DNA of 64,000 nt from JAXDAY01 sp034679345 (GTDB lineage: Bacteria; Eisenbacteria; RBG-16-71-46; CAIMUX01; VGJL01). The stretch spans positions 62,001 through 126,000 of the forward strand of contig JAXDAY010000019.1 in assembly GCA_034679345.1 (NCBI GenBank). The letters are read 5' to 3'. Both the position numbers and the translations under genes were made by a program. This document shows positions 1 to 8,470 of this stretch, piece by piece. The notes beneath the pieces were generated by a model. That model was given only the letters and a program-made list of their open reading frames with translations. It was not told the origin of the DNA and made no database searches. How positions within the stretch are numbered: the stretch's first letter is position 1; each line of letters opens with the position of its first letter.

Positions 1-1035
1 GCCCTCCTTGATCTCGACGGTGAGACCGTCGGAGAGTCCGGTCACGATCTCCTTGGTGACCGGCTTCCCATCCGGCCCGGGCATGCGGACCGTCGCCTTG
101 CCGTCCTCGTACTTCACGACGCGCTCGGGAAGCGTCAGAACGCTGTCGGCGCGAGCGATCAGGATCTTCGCGTTCGTGGAATAGCCGGCGCGCAGAACGA
201 TGCCGGGGGCGCGTTGGATCTCCGCCTCGACGTCGAAAAGGGTGGCCGATTCCTGCTTCCGCGCCTTGGGCGAGATGCGGCTCAGATTGCCGAGGACCTC
301 CGCGTCCGGAATCGCCCCGACGGTGAACCTCGCCGGGCGGCCGATCTCGAGACGGCCGACGTCGATCTCATCCACTGTCCCGCGGAAGATCAGCCGCTCC
401 ATGTCGGCCAAGGTGAGAAGCGCTGTTCCCGCCTGGTAGGAGGTCAGCGGTACCACGGGGTCGCCCGGATGGACATCGAGCGAGAGGACTGTCCCGGTGA
501 CGGGGGAGGTGATCCGGTTCGAGACGACGCCGCTCTGGAGCTTCGCCTGCCCGTCCTGGATCAGGTCGAGCCTCTCCTTCTGAAGCTGGGCATGGAGGTG
601 GGCTGAATCGTACTCCCGGCGGGCGTCGTCGAGCTCTTTCTCGGAGAGAAGGCCCTGCCGCGAGAGCTCCTGCGCGCGGTCGAGATCGCGCCTCGCGCCC
701 TCCTCGGCGACCTTTGCCATGTCGAGGTTGCGCTGGGCCTCCGCGCGCTCGAGCGGCGTCGGGTCGGGGCGAATGTCGATCAATGGATCGCCCACGCGCA
801 CCTCATCGCCGACGGCGACGTGCACTTCGGCCACGATTCCCGGAATCTTCGATTTCACCGAAACTTCCTGCTCGGGCACGATCGAGCCGATGGCCAGGGC
901 TTCCTGGACGACGCTGCCCCGGGTAACGGTCGTCTTCTGCGGGGTGGCCTCGGCGCGGAGACGGCCCGTTCGCGTGAAGAAGAGCGCGGCCGCGACCGCG
1001 ACCAAGACGGTGCCAATGATGATCCAGCGCTTCAT
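1..1035 (-). CDS. RND/ABC efflux periplasmic adaptor (HlyD/MacA family), 3' end cut by window edge
   Basis: Membrane-fusion adaptor that would link an inner-membrane RND or MacB-type pump to an outer-membrane channel. Reading the minus strand from the ATG at 1035 gives 345 codons without a stop, running off the window. Residues 3-20 form one hydrophobic anchor (WIIIGTVLVAVAAALFF). Residues about 45-90 look like the first half of a biotinyl/lipoyl-like domain (IPGIVAEVHVAVGDEV), followed by a charged alpha-helical hairpin with ERAEAQRNL and SEKELDDARREYD, the returning lipoyl half (SPVTGTVLSLDVHPGDPV) and a beta-barrel region. AAGGAG lies about 10 bases before the start. The pump genes would lie beyond position 1. 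The family is clear; the transported substrate cannot be told. Confidence 0.88.
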   Translation of the reverse strand, partial: MKRWIIIGTVLVAVAAALFFTRTGRLRAEATPQKTTVTRGSVVQEALAIGSIVPEQEVSVKSKIPGIVAEVHVAVGDEVRVGDPLIDIRPDPTPLERAEAQRNLDMAKVAEEGARRDLDRAQELSRQGLLSEKELDDARREYDSAHLHAQLQKERLDLIQDGQAKLQSGVVSNRITSPVTGTVLSLDVHPGDPVVPLTSYQAGTALLTLADMERLIFRGTVDEIDVGRLEIGRPARFTVGAIPDAEVLGNLSRISPKARKQESATLFDVEAEIQRAPGIVLRAGYSTNAKILIARADSVLTLPERVVKYEDGKATVRMPGPDGKPVTKEIVTGLSDGLTVEIKEG

Positions 1036-1183
1036 GGAGCTTGCTCTCCTTCCCAGGAGTCCTTCGGCGACCTCCGAGGACGCAGCGACCATACGCAGAG
1101 CGCTGGCGCGAGGTTGCCTCCATTCCTCGGAGGCGCGCTCGCCCCTTGCGGCGGCAGAAATGCGCTGGTAGCCTCCGTTTGCC

Positions 1184-1879
1184 ATGGAGACGCGCGACCC
1201 GCAGCAGGATGCGAAGAGGAAGGTCGGGATCGAGGCGGCCCGCTTGGTCGCCTCGGGTCAGGTCGTGGGGCTTGGTACCGGTTCGACGGCGGCGGAGATG
1301 ATCCGTGAACTGGGGCGCAGAGCGCGCGAGGAGGGACTCTCGATCGCCGGCGTGCCGACCTCGTTTCACGCCGGACTCCTCGCCCGCGAACAGGGGATCG
1401 CCGTGGTCGCCCTCGAGGACGTGGAGCGGATCGACATTGCCATCGATGGGGCCGACGAGGTCGATCCCGCCAGGAATCTGATCAAGGGGGGCGGCGCGGC
1501 GCACACCCGCGAGAAGGTGATCGCGAGCTACGCGGATCGTTTCGTCGTCGTCGTCGACGAGTCGAAGCTCGTCCCCAGGCTCGGTTCTCGGTTCCCGGTG
1601 CCGGTCGAGGCGATTCCGATGGCCCTGCCTCTGGTGATGCGGCGGCTGCGCGACCTGGGAGGCGTTCCCGAGATCCGGATGGGCGTGCGCAAGGACGGGC
1701 CGGTCGTCACCGATCAGGGGAATCTCGTCGTTGACGCGCGTTTCGACCGCATCGAGGATCCGGCCGCGCTCGAGGCGAGGATCAATGCCATCCCCGGCGT
1801 GCTGGACAACGGCCTCTTCGTTGGTCTGGCCGATCTCGTCCTCGTGGCCACGCCAAGCGGAGTCCTCCGGATCGAATGA
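1184..1879 (+). CDS. rpiA: Ribose-5-phosphate isomerase A
   Basis: Interconverts ribose 5-phosphate and ribulose 5-phosphate in the non-oxidative pentose phosphate pathway (cytosol). The 231-aa length matches RpiA. All family motifs are present: GTGST (residues 31-35), DGADEVD (from Asp88), [11 protein letters not shown] from Lys101 with Glu110 at the position of the catalytic glutamate, and the C-terminal [13 protein letters not shown] and TPSGV blocks. It is divergent from the efflux adaptor gene across about 150 bases. No strong Shine-Dalgarno sequence precedes the ATG, but no better in-frame start exists nearby. Nothing is unusual in the active site. Confidence 0.96.
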   Translation: METRDPQQDAKRKVGIEAARLVASGQVVGLGTGSTAAEMIRELGRRAREEGLSIAGVPTSFHAGLLAREQGIAVVALEDVERIDIAIDGADEVDPARNLIKGGGAAHTREKVIASYADRFVVVVDESKLVPRLGSRFPVPVEAIPMALPLVMRRLRDLGGVPEIRMGVRKDGPVVTDQGNLVVDARFDRIEDPAALEARINAIPGVLDNGLFVGLADLVLVATPSGVLRIE

Positions 1880-1909
1880 GGGCGGGTCGCGCAGTCCCCC
1901 GCAGCCCCT

Positions 1910-4552
1910 CTAGCGCGTGAGGAGGAATCGAGTCGAGGTGCGACGCGCGCCGTCGTTCGCCCGGATCCAGTAGACTCCCGCCGGAATCCTTCGCCCCCCG
2001 GCGCCGCGACCGTCCCAGATCCAGAACCGCGAGCCGATCGCCGGCTGCCCCGAGGCGACCCGCCGGCCCGCGACGTCGAAGACCTCCCACCAAACCGCGC
2101 CGGGAGCCTCCCGGTCCCAGAGGACGCGGAAGGGTCCGGGACTGGGGACCGGAAAGATCCTGAGCGCGGTCGTCTCCGACGCGCTCTCAGCCGGGTCCCG
2201 CAGGAGAGCCAGGATCGATCCGTTCGATAGAGAGATCGAGGATCGATGCCTCACCCATTCGCCGTTCTCAAGGAGCGCGATCGAGGCCTCTCGCGCGATC
2301 ATCTCGATTCGCAGGCCATCCCGAGAGGCAACCTGAAACGGAGCACCGGCGGCCGTCCATCCCTCGGGCAGCGGCGGGGCTTCGGAATCGAGCGCAAGCA
2401 GCGCCGCCGGCTCGCCTGGAGAGCCCTCGAGGGTAAGGAATTCGCCTCCCCAGAAGATCGATTCGACGCCCGTCGGTCCGACGCGCACGAAACGCAGGGG
2501 CCGGCTGTCGCCACGCTCGTTGCCGAACCAGTCGCGGCCGGATACGCGCAGGATCTGATCGACTCCCTCCTCCGGAATCACATAGCGGCTGCGGAAGAGG
2601 TATCCATCCGCGTCGAACATCTCCGAGGGGATGCTCGCCCCGTCGATCGAGACGTGGAGCGAGTCGCCGCGGAGCCGTTCATGCGCCGTCACGTGGATGT
2701 CGAGGTAGTTTCTCAGCAGCGGATTGGCCGAAACGCCGATCCGATAGACCGGACCGCTCCCGTCGGGCAGGAGGCGGATGAGTCGGTTCCCGGCGCCGGT
2801 CACGCCATGCTCCGAGTCGAGGAGTCGAACACGGGCGAGCAGAGTGTCGACCGAGGCGAGCTCGAGGCTCAGTCGATAGAGCTGCCAGCTCGCGCCCGAA
2901 TCGGCCGTGCCGACGATCATCCCGGAGGATCCCACGGCCCAGCCGGAACCGTCCTCCGCCATCGCGATCGAGCGGAGCGTGTCGTCCGAGGCGATCTCGA
3001 AGACGCGCGTCCACCCTCCACCGGGATCCGATCGATCGATTCCGCCGCCGACGGCGATCCACCGCTCACCGGCGGCGGGGGCAATCGCGCACACCCCGGC
3101 GCCGGGCGTGGATGATTCGAGCCAGGTCACGCCCCCGTCATCCGTCTCCTGGAAGGAAGCCGCGCCAACGAAGGCCGCCCGAAGCGAATCGCGCGCCGCG
3201 AATGCGGCGATCCCCTCCGCCGTCCGGCGAACCACGCTCCACTCCCCTCCGCCGTCGCTGCTGCGCATCACCGCGCTGTCGGACCAGGCCCAGAAGAGGC
3301 GATCGCCGGACGCCCCCCAGCCGCGCATCCCTCGCAGGATCCCTTCGTCGTCTCTTGCGCCATAGCTCAGGCCTCGGTCGTCGCTGAAGAACGTCCGCGG
3401 TCCCGCGGGAGATTCGAAGTGCAGCCAGATCTCATAGTCTCCGCGCGGAAGGATGTGGGTGAGCTCGCCGGATGGCTCCGGAAGGGTCTGCCGGAACCAG
3501 CGTGTGCCCTGGTCGAGGCTCAGCAGGAGACCCCGGTCGACCGCCCAGAGGGTCGATCGCGAGGCGGGCGAGACGTCCCCGAAATCGGTTCCCATCAGCT
3601 GCTCGAAGCTGTAGCCGCCATCTTCGCTCGCATGGACGCGCGCTCCCGCCGTGACGATCGCGTCGAACTCATCGACGATCGCCGCGTCCTCGAAGAGGCC
3701 GTCTCCCGTGGCGGCGAGGCGCCACTGGACTCCCCAGTCGCGGCTCACGAGGAGAGCATCCCCGCAGGCCAGGACCATCGTCCCCAGGGCGCCGACGCGG
3801 AAGCGACGGACGCGCTCGATGTAAGGGGAGTAGAGCGAATCGGCGAGCGCGTCGCTCCAGGGCTCCCATGTGAGTCCGGAGTCGATCGAACGCCAGAGCC
3901 TGGCGGTGACCGCCTCGATTCCAAAGCAGGTCTGAGCGTCGCCGAAGTCGAACGCGGAGAGGCGGACCGGGGCTTCGACCCAGGCGGTGTCCTGCGCGAA
4001 GAACCGGCCGTCCGCCGTCAGAGCGATCCATCGAGCCGCATCGCGCGGCACGAGCGAGGCGACGGGCGTCCCGCCGAAGCCGGCGATGCGCGCATAGACG
4101 AGCTCGTCGTCCTGGGTTCGCGTGGCCGCATAGAGCTCGCCGCGATTGTTGCCGAACCAGAACTCATCGGGGGATTCGCCCGCGGCGGCCGTGGGCGTAC
4201 CAACGCTGTCCGGGATCGCGATCCGCGACCAGGAACCGCCCTCCAGCTTGCCCCACAGCGAGCGCTGCGCGACGAGAAGCTCTCCGCCGGGGGCCGAGGT
4301 GGTGATGCTGTCGGCGGGAAACGGGGGGAAGGGACCGTGCAGGGCTCCCGAGATCCCGGCATTGGAGGTCTCCCAGATGTTGCCCCCGATGAAGCGGCCG
4401 TAGAGAAACAGCGAGCCCCGCGCCACCGATTCCTCGATTCGGACGGCCTCGCCGGCCGGGAAAGTGCGAATCTGCCATCCGGCGGCGCCGCGCGCGGGAC
4501 CGACCTGGAGCAGGAGCGTCGAGACTATGAGGAATGCGAGCGTCGTCTTCAT
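1910..4552 (-). CDS. Secreted Asp-box (BNR/Ycf48-like) repeat protein with C-terminal FlgD-like sorting module
   Basis: 880 aa. A signal peptide (MKTTLAFLIVSTLLLQVGPARG) is followed by at least seven S-x-D-x-G-x-x-W type Asp boxes, such as SIDSGLTWE, SEDGGYSFE, SSDGGGEWS, TDDGGVTWL and TADSGASWQ, spread over about residues 90-580. This is the signature of sialidase/Ycf48-type beta propellers. The last 85 residues (FPVPSPGPFRV ... PAGVYWIR ... RFLLTR) form a FlgD/T9SS-like C-terminal beta-sandwich, as on exported proteins of FCB-type bacteria. The start at 4552 was chosen because its ATG overlaps the stop of the upstream lipoprotein gene (TGATG), with GAGGGG upstream. It is probably surface-attached or secreted. 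No enzymatic residues were recognised, so the role is unknown. Confidence 0.8.
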   Translation of the reverse strand: MKTTLAFLIVSTLLLQVGPARGAAGWQIRTFPAGEAVRIEESVARGSLFLYGRFIGGNIWETSNAGISGALHGPFPPFPADSITTSAPGGELLVAQRSLWGKLEGGSWSRIAIPDSVGTPTAAAGESPDEFWFGNNRGELYAATRTQDDELVYARIAGFGGTPVASLVPRDAARWIALTADGRFFAQDTAWVEAPVRLSAFDFGDAQTCFGIEAVTARLWRSIDSGLTWEPWSDALADSLYSPYIERVRRFRVGALGTMVLACGDALLVSRDWGVQWRLAATGDGLFEDAAIVDEFDAIVTAGARVHASEDGGYSFEQLMGTDFGDVSPASRSTLWAVDRGLLLSLDQGTRWFRQTLPEPSGELTHILPRGDYEIWLHFESPAGPRTFFSDDRGLSYGARDDEGILRGMRGWGASGDRLFWAWSDSAVMRSSDGGGEWSVVRRTAEGIAAFAARDSLRAAFVGAASFQETDDGGVTWLESSTPGAGVCAIAPAAGERWIAVGGGIDRSDPGGGWTRVFEIASDDTLRSIAMAEDGSGWAVGSSGMIVGTADSGASWQLYRLSLELASVDTLLARVRLLDSEHGVTGAGNRLIRLLPDGSGPVYRIGVSANPLLRNYLDIHVTAHERLRGDSLHVSIDGASIPSEMFDADGYLFRSRYVIPEEGVDQILRVSGRDWFGNERGDSRPLRFVRVGPTGVESIFWGGEFLTLEGSPGEPAALLALDSEAPPLPEGWTAAGAPFQVASRDGLRIEMIAREASIALLENGEWVRHRSSISLSNGSILALLRDPAESASETTALRIFPVPSPGPFRVLWDREAPGAVWWEVFDVAGRRVASGQPAIGSRFWIWDGRGAGGRRIPAGVYWIRANDGARRTSTRFLLTR

Positions 4553-5148
4553 CAGACACGCCCCTCGAGCGACTCGAGCGCTGCAAAGAGCTGCTCCCGG
4601 AAGTCGTACTCGTCGAAGTCGATCCAAAGATCGGGCATCAGGATGTTCAGCGTGGAGTAGCAGTCCTCGTAACGGAGGAGATGGAACTCGGCGAGCGCGC
4701 GAATGTAGAGGAGATCGCGGAAGGTGAACTGCGGGTCGCCGGAGAAGACATACGAAGGATCCTCCACCCGAGCCGCTGCCTCGAGAGCGATTTCATCCCG
4801 GCCCAGAGCCGATGCGGCGACCGCCAGTCCGGCGGCCGCGTCGGCTCCGCCGCCGAGACGGTCGGCTTCGAGGAGTGCCGCAAGCGCGGATTCCAGGCGC
4901 TGCTCGACGATCTCGCACCAGCCGAATCCCGTGTGCCCCTCCGCCGCGTCGGGAAAGGAGGCGATCAGCTGGTTGAAGATCGCGCGTGCGGAGTCGTAGT
5001 CGCCTGAATCGAAGGCCGCCCAAGCCTGCTGGACTAGAGCGTCATAATCGGCCGCCGGTTCCTGAGGAGGACGTTTCGTTTCGTCGGAACAGCCGCTGGC
5101 GAGGGTGAAGAGGATGACTGCAAGGATCGTCGCGGTTCTGGCTCGCAT
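4552..5148 (-). CDS. TPR-type lipoprotein
   Basis: 198 aa from the ATG at 5148, which has GGGAG upstream and gives a clean lipoprotein signal: basic N-terminus, hydrophobic core and lipobox LASGC with Cys20 as the lipidation site. A longer reading frame upstream lacks any signal and is not used. The mature part is alpha-helical, with TPR-like helix pairs (YDALVQQAWAAFDSGDYDSA, FPDAAEGHTGFGWCEIVEQR). Its stop overlaps the start of the secreted Asp-box protein by one base, so the two are probably translated together. It may be an outer-membrane or periplasmic helper for that protein; this is inferred from the coupling only. Confidence 0.72.
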   Translation of the reverse strand: MRARTATILAVILFTLASGCSDETKRPPQEPAADYDALVQQAWAAFDSGDYDSARAIFNQLIASFPDAAEGHTGFGWCEIVEQRLESALAALLEADRLGGGADAAAGLAVAASALGRDEIALEAAARVEDPSYVFSGDPQFTFRDLLYIRALAEFHLLRYEDCYSTLNILMPDLWIDFDEYDFREQLFAALESLEGRV

Positions 5149-5333
5149 GGCTCGGCACTCCCTTCGGGGGGGATCGTACCACCTTCGGGGGCGAACCCTC
5201 GTCGCGTTGCCGGAAACGGCGAGGTCTGATAAGGTCACTCCGGAGTGGGAGGAGCGGACGGAGACCCCCGGGCTTGAAGAGTAGAGCCCGATCGGCCCGA
5301 CCGAAGTCGCGCTTCTGAGGAGGATTTCAAGAG

Positions 5334-5939
5334 ATGATGCGCAGAATCATGTTCGCCGTCGCCCTGAGCGCCCTCGTTGCGGGTAGCGTGGGCGCAGCAG
5401 ACGAAGCACAGCCGACGCCGGCACCGACGTCGGCTGGGATGAAGGGGAAAGTCGTGGTATTGATGGAGACGACGCTCGGCAACATGAAGATCGAGCTGTA
5501 CCCGGACAAGGCGCCAAAGACCGTCGAGAACTTCCTTCGCTACGTGAAGGAGGGCTTCTACACCGACACGATCTTCCACCGCGTGATACCGAGCTTCATG
5601 GTGCAGGGGGGCGGTTTCACGAAGGACATGAATCAGAAGACGCCGCACGCCGCGATTCCGATCGAGTCGAAGAACGGAGTGAAGAACCTCCGGGGAACGA
5701 TCGCCATGGCGCGCACCTCGGACCCGAACTCGGCCACCTGCCAGTTCTTCATCAACCACAAGGACAACCCGAACCTCGACTTTCCGAAGCCGGACGGGAA
5801 CGGCTACACCGTCTTCGGCAAGGTCATCGAGGGGCTCGAGGTCGTCGACAAGATCGCCGCCGTCGAGACCACATCGCGCCCGCCCCACCAGAATGTCCCG
5901 GTGGAGCCGGTTCTCATCAAGAGCGTGAAGGCCCTGTAG
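5334..5939 (+). CDS. Exported peptidyl-prolyl cis-trans isomerase, cyclophilin type
   Basis: 201 aa. A signal peptide of about 21 residues (MMRRIMFAVALSALVAGSVGA) and a short Ala/Pro/Thr linker precede a single cyclophilin domain (about 40-200). The diagnostic blocks are FHRVIPSFMVQGGGF (catalytic Arg plus Phe/Gln), MARTSDPNSATCQFFI, and YTVFGKVIEGLEVVDKI. It catalyses prolyl isomerisation during protein folding in the periplasm. GAGGAGG precedes the start by about 11 bases; the adjacent second ATG is an equally possible start. It is the first gene of a + strand run with the glycosylase and moeA-moaC, probably by proximity rather than function. Confidence 0.95.
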   Translation: MMRRIMFAVALSALVAGSVGAADEAQPTPAPTSAGMKGKVVVLMETTLGNMKIELYPDKAPKTVENFLRYVKEGFYTDTIFHRVIPSFMVQGGGFTKDMNQKTPHAAIPIESKNGVKNLRGTIAMARTSDPNSATCQFFINHKDNPNLDFPKPDGNGYTVFGKVIEGLEVVDKIAAVETTSRPPHQNVPVEPVLIKSVKAL

Positions 5940-5982
5940 GCGCAATCGTACGAAGAGCCTGCGCGCCCCGATCGTCTCGGAG

Positions 5983-6699
5983 ATGTCCGATCCAACAAGG
6001 ACAGCCGCTCCCGGACGATCGGGGCGCGACTCGTTGACGCGCCTCTACGCGACCCTCCGCCGGGATCACGGGACGCTCGGGTGGTGGCCCGGGAAGACGC
6101 GCTTCGAGGTGATCGTCGGCGCGATTCTGACTCAGAACACCACATGGAGAAACGTCGAGCGGGCGATCCTCCGCCTCCGGGAGAATGGCTGGCTGCGGCC
6201 CGCCGCGATGGCCCGCGCAAGCGAGGAGCAACTGGCCGAGGCGATCCGACCCTCGGGCTACTACCGCCAGAAGGCGCGAAAGCTGCGGGCGCTCCTGGAT
6301 TACCTGCAGACGAGAGCCGGCGGGCGGCTGGATCGCCTCGCGCGTGCGACGACCGAGGCGTTGCGCGCCGAGCTCCTGGAGATCTGGGGGATCGGGCCGG
6401 AGACGGCCGACTCGATCCTTCTCTACGCCTTCGGCCGCCCCGTCTTCGTCGTCGACGCCTACACCCACCGCGTGCTGGAGCGCCACGCTCTCCATCCCGG
6501 GGGCGGCTATGAGGATGTGCGCCGATTCCTCGAGGCGAATCTCCCGAGCGATGCAGAGCTGTACAATGACTTCCACGCGCAGCTCGTCTGGGTCGGGCAT
6601 CGCTACTGCGGAACAAAGCCGCGCTGCGTCGGCTGCCCCCTGGAGGCCCTGCTTCCCGCGGGCGGTCCGCGCGCCGCGCGCAAGGGGAGTGTCGTCTGA
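5983..6699 (+). CDS. Endonuclease III-related DNA glycosylase (HhH-GPD, COG2231/MagIII-like)
   Basis: 238 aa. A base-excision-repair glycosylase of the helix-hairpin-helix superfamily. Seen: ILTQNTTW near residues 48-55, the hairpin WGIGPETADS and catalytic Asp158 in VVDAYTHRV. Position 140 is Glu where bifunctional EndoIII has its Schiff-base lysine, which fits monofunctional alkylbase glycosylases of the MagIII type. The C-terminus has three cysteines (209, 215, 218) in the place of the EndoIII iron-sulphur loop, but the fourth cysteine is absent, so a normal 4Fe-4S cluster is doubtful. Alkylated bases such as 3-methyladenine are the likely substrate, inferred from the family. Confidence 0.85.
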   Translation: MSDPTRTAAPGRSGRDSLTRLYATLRRDHGTLGWWPGKTRFEVIVGAILTQNTTWRNVERAILRLRENGWLRPAAMARASEEQLAEAIRPSGYYRQKARKLRALLDYLQTRAGGRLDRLARATTEALRAELLEIWGIGPETADSILLYAFGRPVFVVDAYTHRVLERHALHPGGGYEDVRRFLEANLPSDAELYNDFHAQLVWVGHRYCGTKPRCVGCPLEALLPAGGPRAARKGSVV

Positions 6700-6722
6700 C
6701 CGCGGATCGCTCGAACGGCCCG

Positions 6723-7964
6723 TTGCTTTCCTTCGAGGAGGCCCTCTCGCGCGTGCTTTCGGCCGCCCCGCGGCGGCATCGGATCCATGCGGTCGATCTG
6801 CGGGACTCCCTCGGCAGGATCCTTGCGCGCGACCAGCGCGCGGACCGCGACATTCCGCCCTTCGATCGCGCCGCGCTCGACGGCTATGCCATCCACGCGG
6901 AATGCCGGCTCGATGATCCCGCGGGAATTCCGATCGCCGGAGAGATCGCGGCCGGCTCGCGCCCGCCCCGCCGGCTTCCCGCGGGGGTTTGCGTGCGGAT
7001 CTGGACCGGGGCGCCGGCTCCTCCGGGCGTCGCCGGCATCGTTCCGGTCGAGCGCGCCCGCGAGGAGGGCGGACGCGTCCATCTCGATGCCGATCTTCCC
7101 CTCGCGGACGCGCGTCGGCCGGGCATCGCCGATCGGGGCGAGGACGCGCGGAGAGGCGATCTTCTCCTCGAGGCCGGCCGCAGGATCGGGCCGGGCGAGG
7201 CGGCCGTGCTGGCCTCGATCGGCAGATCCTCTGTTCCGGTCTACCCGGAGGCCGCGACGGCCATCCTCATGACGGGACGCGAGATTGTTCCGCCGGTCCG
7301 GAGGCCCACCCCCGTCCAGATCCGGAGCGTCAACGACGCCGCCCTGGGACTGCTGCTGCGCGCGGCGTTCTCGGTCGAGCCGCGGGCGCTCGGCATCGTC
7401 GATGACGATCCAATCCCGCTGCGCCGTGCGATCCGCCGTGGACTGCGGGGCGACGTCCTCGTCATCACAGGCGGCGTCTCTGCGGGAGGCCTGGACCTCG
7501 TGCCGGCGGTCCTCGAGGAGATCGGCGTCGAGATCTCCGTGCGCAAAGCGGCGATCCGGCCCGGCAAGCCGTTCCTCTTCGGGACGGTCCGCATGGACCG
7601 CCGACGCGTGGCGGTGTTCGGCCTTCCCGGAAACCCCGTCAGCGCGCTCGTCACCGGCCTGGTCTTCCTCCTGCCCTATCTGCGAGCTTTCCGCGGCGAG
7701 CCGAGACCCGGACCGCCGAGGATATCGGTGCGACTGGAGGCCGCCGTCCGTAGGGGAGGAGGCATGTTGCACTTCGTCCCTTGCCGATTCGTCGGCGAAG
7801 ACCGCGTGGCGGAGATCCCGATGAACGGGAGCGGCGACATCGTCTCCGCGTCTCGTGCCGATGCGTTCCTCATGGTTCCGGGTGACGGCGCGGAGCGCCC
7901 GGCCGGAACCGCGATGGCGGCGATCCCGATTCCAGGTCGCGAACCTGTGGTGGAGGGGCGATGA
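6723..7964 (+). CDS. moeA: Molybdopterin molybdenumtransferase
   Basis: 413 aa. Inserts molybdate into adenylylated molybdopterin in the last step of molybdenum-cofactor synthesis. Family blocks are visible: PPFDRAALDGYAI near residue 45, RIWTGAPAPPG, MTGREIVPP, ITGGVSAGGLD, IRPGKPFLFG and FGLPGNPVSALV. The canonical GDELV-type motif after the TG appears as TGREIV, so one acidic position is altered. The start is a TTG at 6723, as no ATG or GTG lies in frame between the preceding stop (6699) and the first conserved block. The ATG of moaC overlaps its stop (ATGA), indicating translational coupling. Confidence 0.93.
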   Translation: MLSFEEALSRVLSAAPRRHRIHAVDLRDSLGRILARDQRADRDIPPFDRAALDGYAIHAECRLDDPAGIPIAGEIAAGSRPPRRLPAGVCVRIWTGAPAPPGVAGIVPVERAREEGGRVHLDADLPLADARRPGIADRGEDARRGDLLLEAGRRIGPGEAAVLASIGRSSVPVYPEAATAILMTGREIVPPVRRPTPVQIRSVNDAALGLLLRAAFSVEPRALGIVDDDPIPLRRAIRRGLRGDVLVITGGVSAGGLDLVPAVLEEIGVEISVRKAAIRPGKPFLFGTVRMDRRRVAVFGLPGNPVSALVTGLVFLLPYLRAFRGEPRPGPPRISVRLEAAVRRGGGMLHFVPCRFVGEDRVAEIPMNGSGDIVSASRADAFLMVPGDGAERPAGTAMAAIPIPGREPVVEGR

Positions 7965-8446
7965 CGCTCGATCCTGCATTCTCGCATCTCGGCCGATCCG
8001 GGGCGCGGATGGTCGATGTATCGGACAAGGATGTCACCTCGCGCGGCGCGATCGCGCGGGCGCGGGTTCGCGTCGGGCCGAAGGTGGCCGAGGCGATCGC
8101 CGCCGATTCGGTCGCGAAGGGGAGGGTCCTCGATGTGGCTCGCCTCGCGGGGATCCAGGCTGCGAAGCGGACCGCGGATCTGATCCCCCTGTGCCATCCG
8201 ATCCCGATCGATCTGGCCTCCGTCGATCTTGCCGTCGAGTCCGGCGTCGTTCTGATCCGCGCGGAGGTCCGCTGCCAGGGACGCACGGGGGTCGAGATGG
8301 AGGCGATGACCGCCGCCGCGACCGCCGCGCTCGCCGTTTACGACATGTGCAAGGGGCTCGATCGCGGCATCGTCATCGAGGCGGTCTACCTCGAGGAGAA
8401 GTGGGGTGGGCGCGGCGGACCTTACCGCCGGCAGGACGTAGTCTAG
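7961..8446 (+). CDS. moaC: Cyclic pyranopterin monophosphate synthase accessory enzyme
   Basis: 161 aa. Converts the product of MoaA into cyclic pyranopterin monophosphate, the first stable intermediate of molybdenum-cofactor synthesis. Diagnostic motifs: MVDVSDKDVTSR, LIPLCHPIPI, TGVEMEAMTA and YDMCKGLDRG, which carries the catalytic Asp and Lys. Length is normal. It overlaps moeA by four bases (ATGA), so both are probably made from one message. No other cofactor gene (moaA, moaB/mog, moaD, moaE) is in the window. It is convergent with the DMT transporter gene, with 24 bases between the stops and no obvious terminator hairpin. Confidence 0.96.
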   Translation: MTLDPAFSHLGRSGARMVDVSDKDVTSRGAIARARVRVGPKVAEAIAADSVAKGRVLDVARLAGIQAAKRTADLIPLCHPIPIDLASVDLAVESGVVLIRAEVRCQGRTGVEMEAMTAAATAALAVYDMCKGLDRGIVIEAVYLEEKWGGRGGPYRRQDVV

Positions 8447-8470
8447 AGCCCGGCCGGCGCGAACCCGCAA

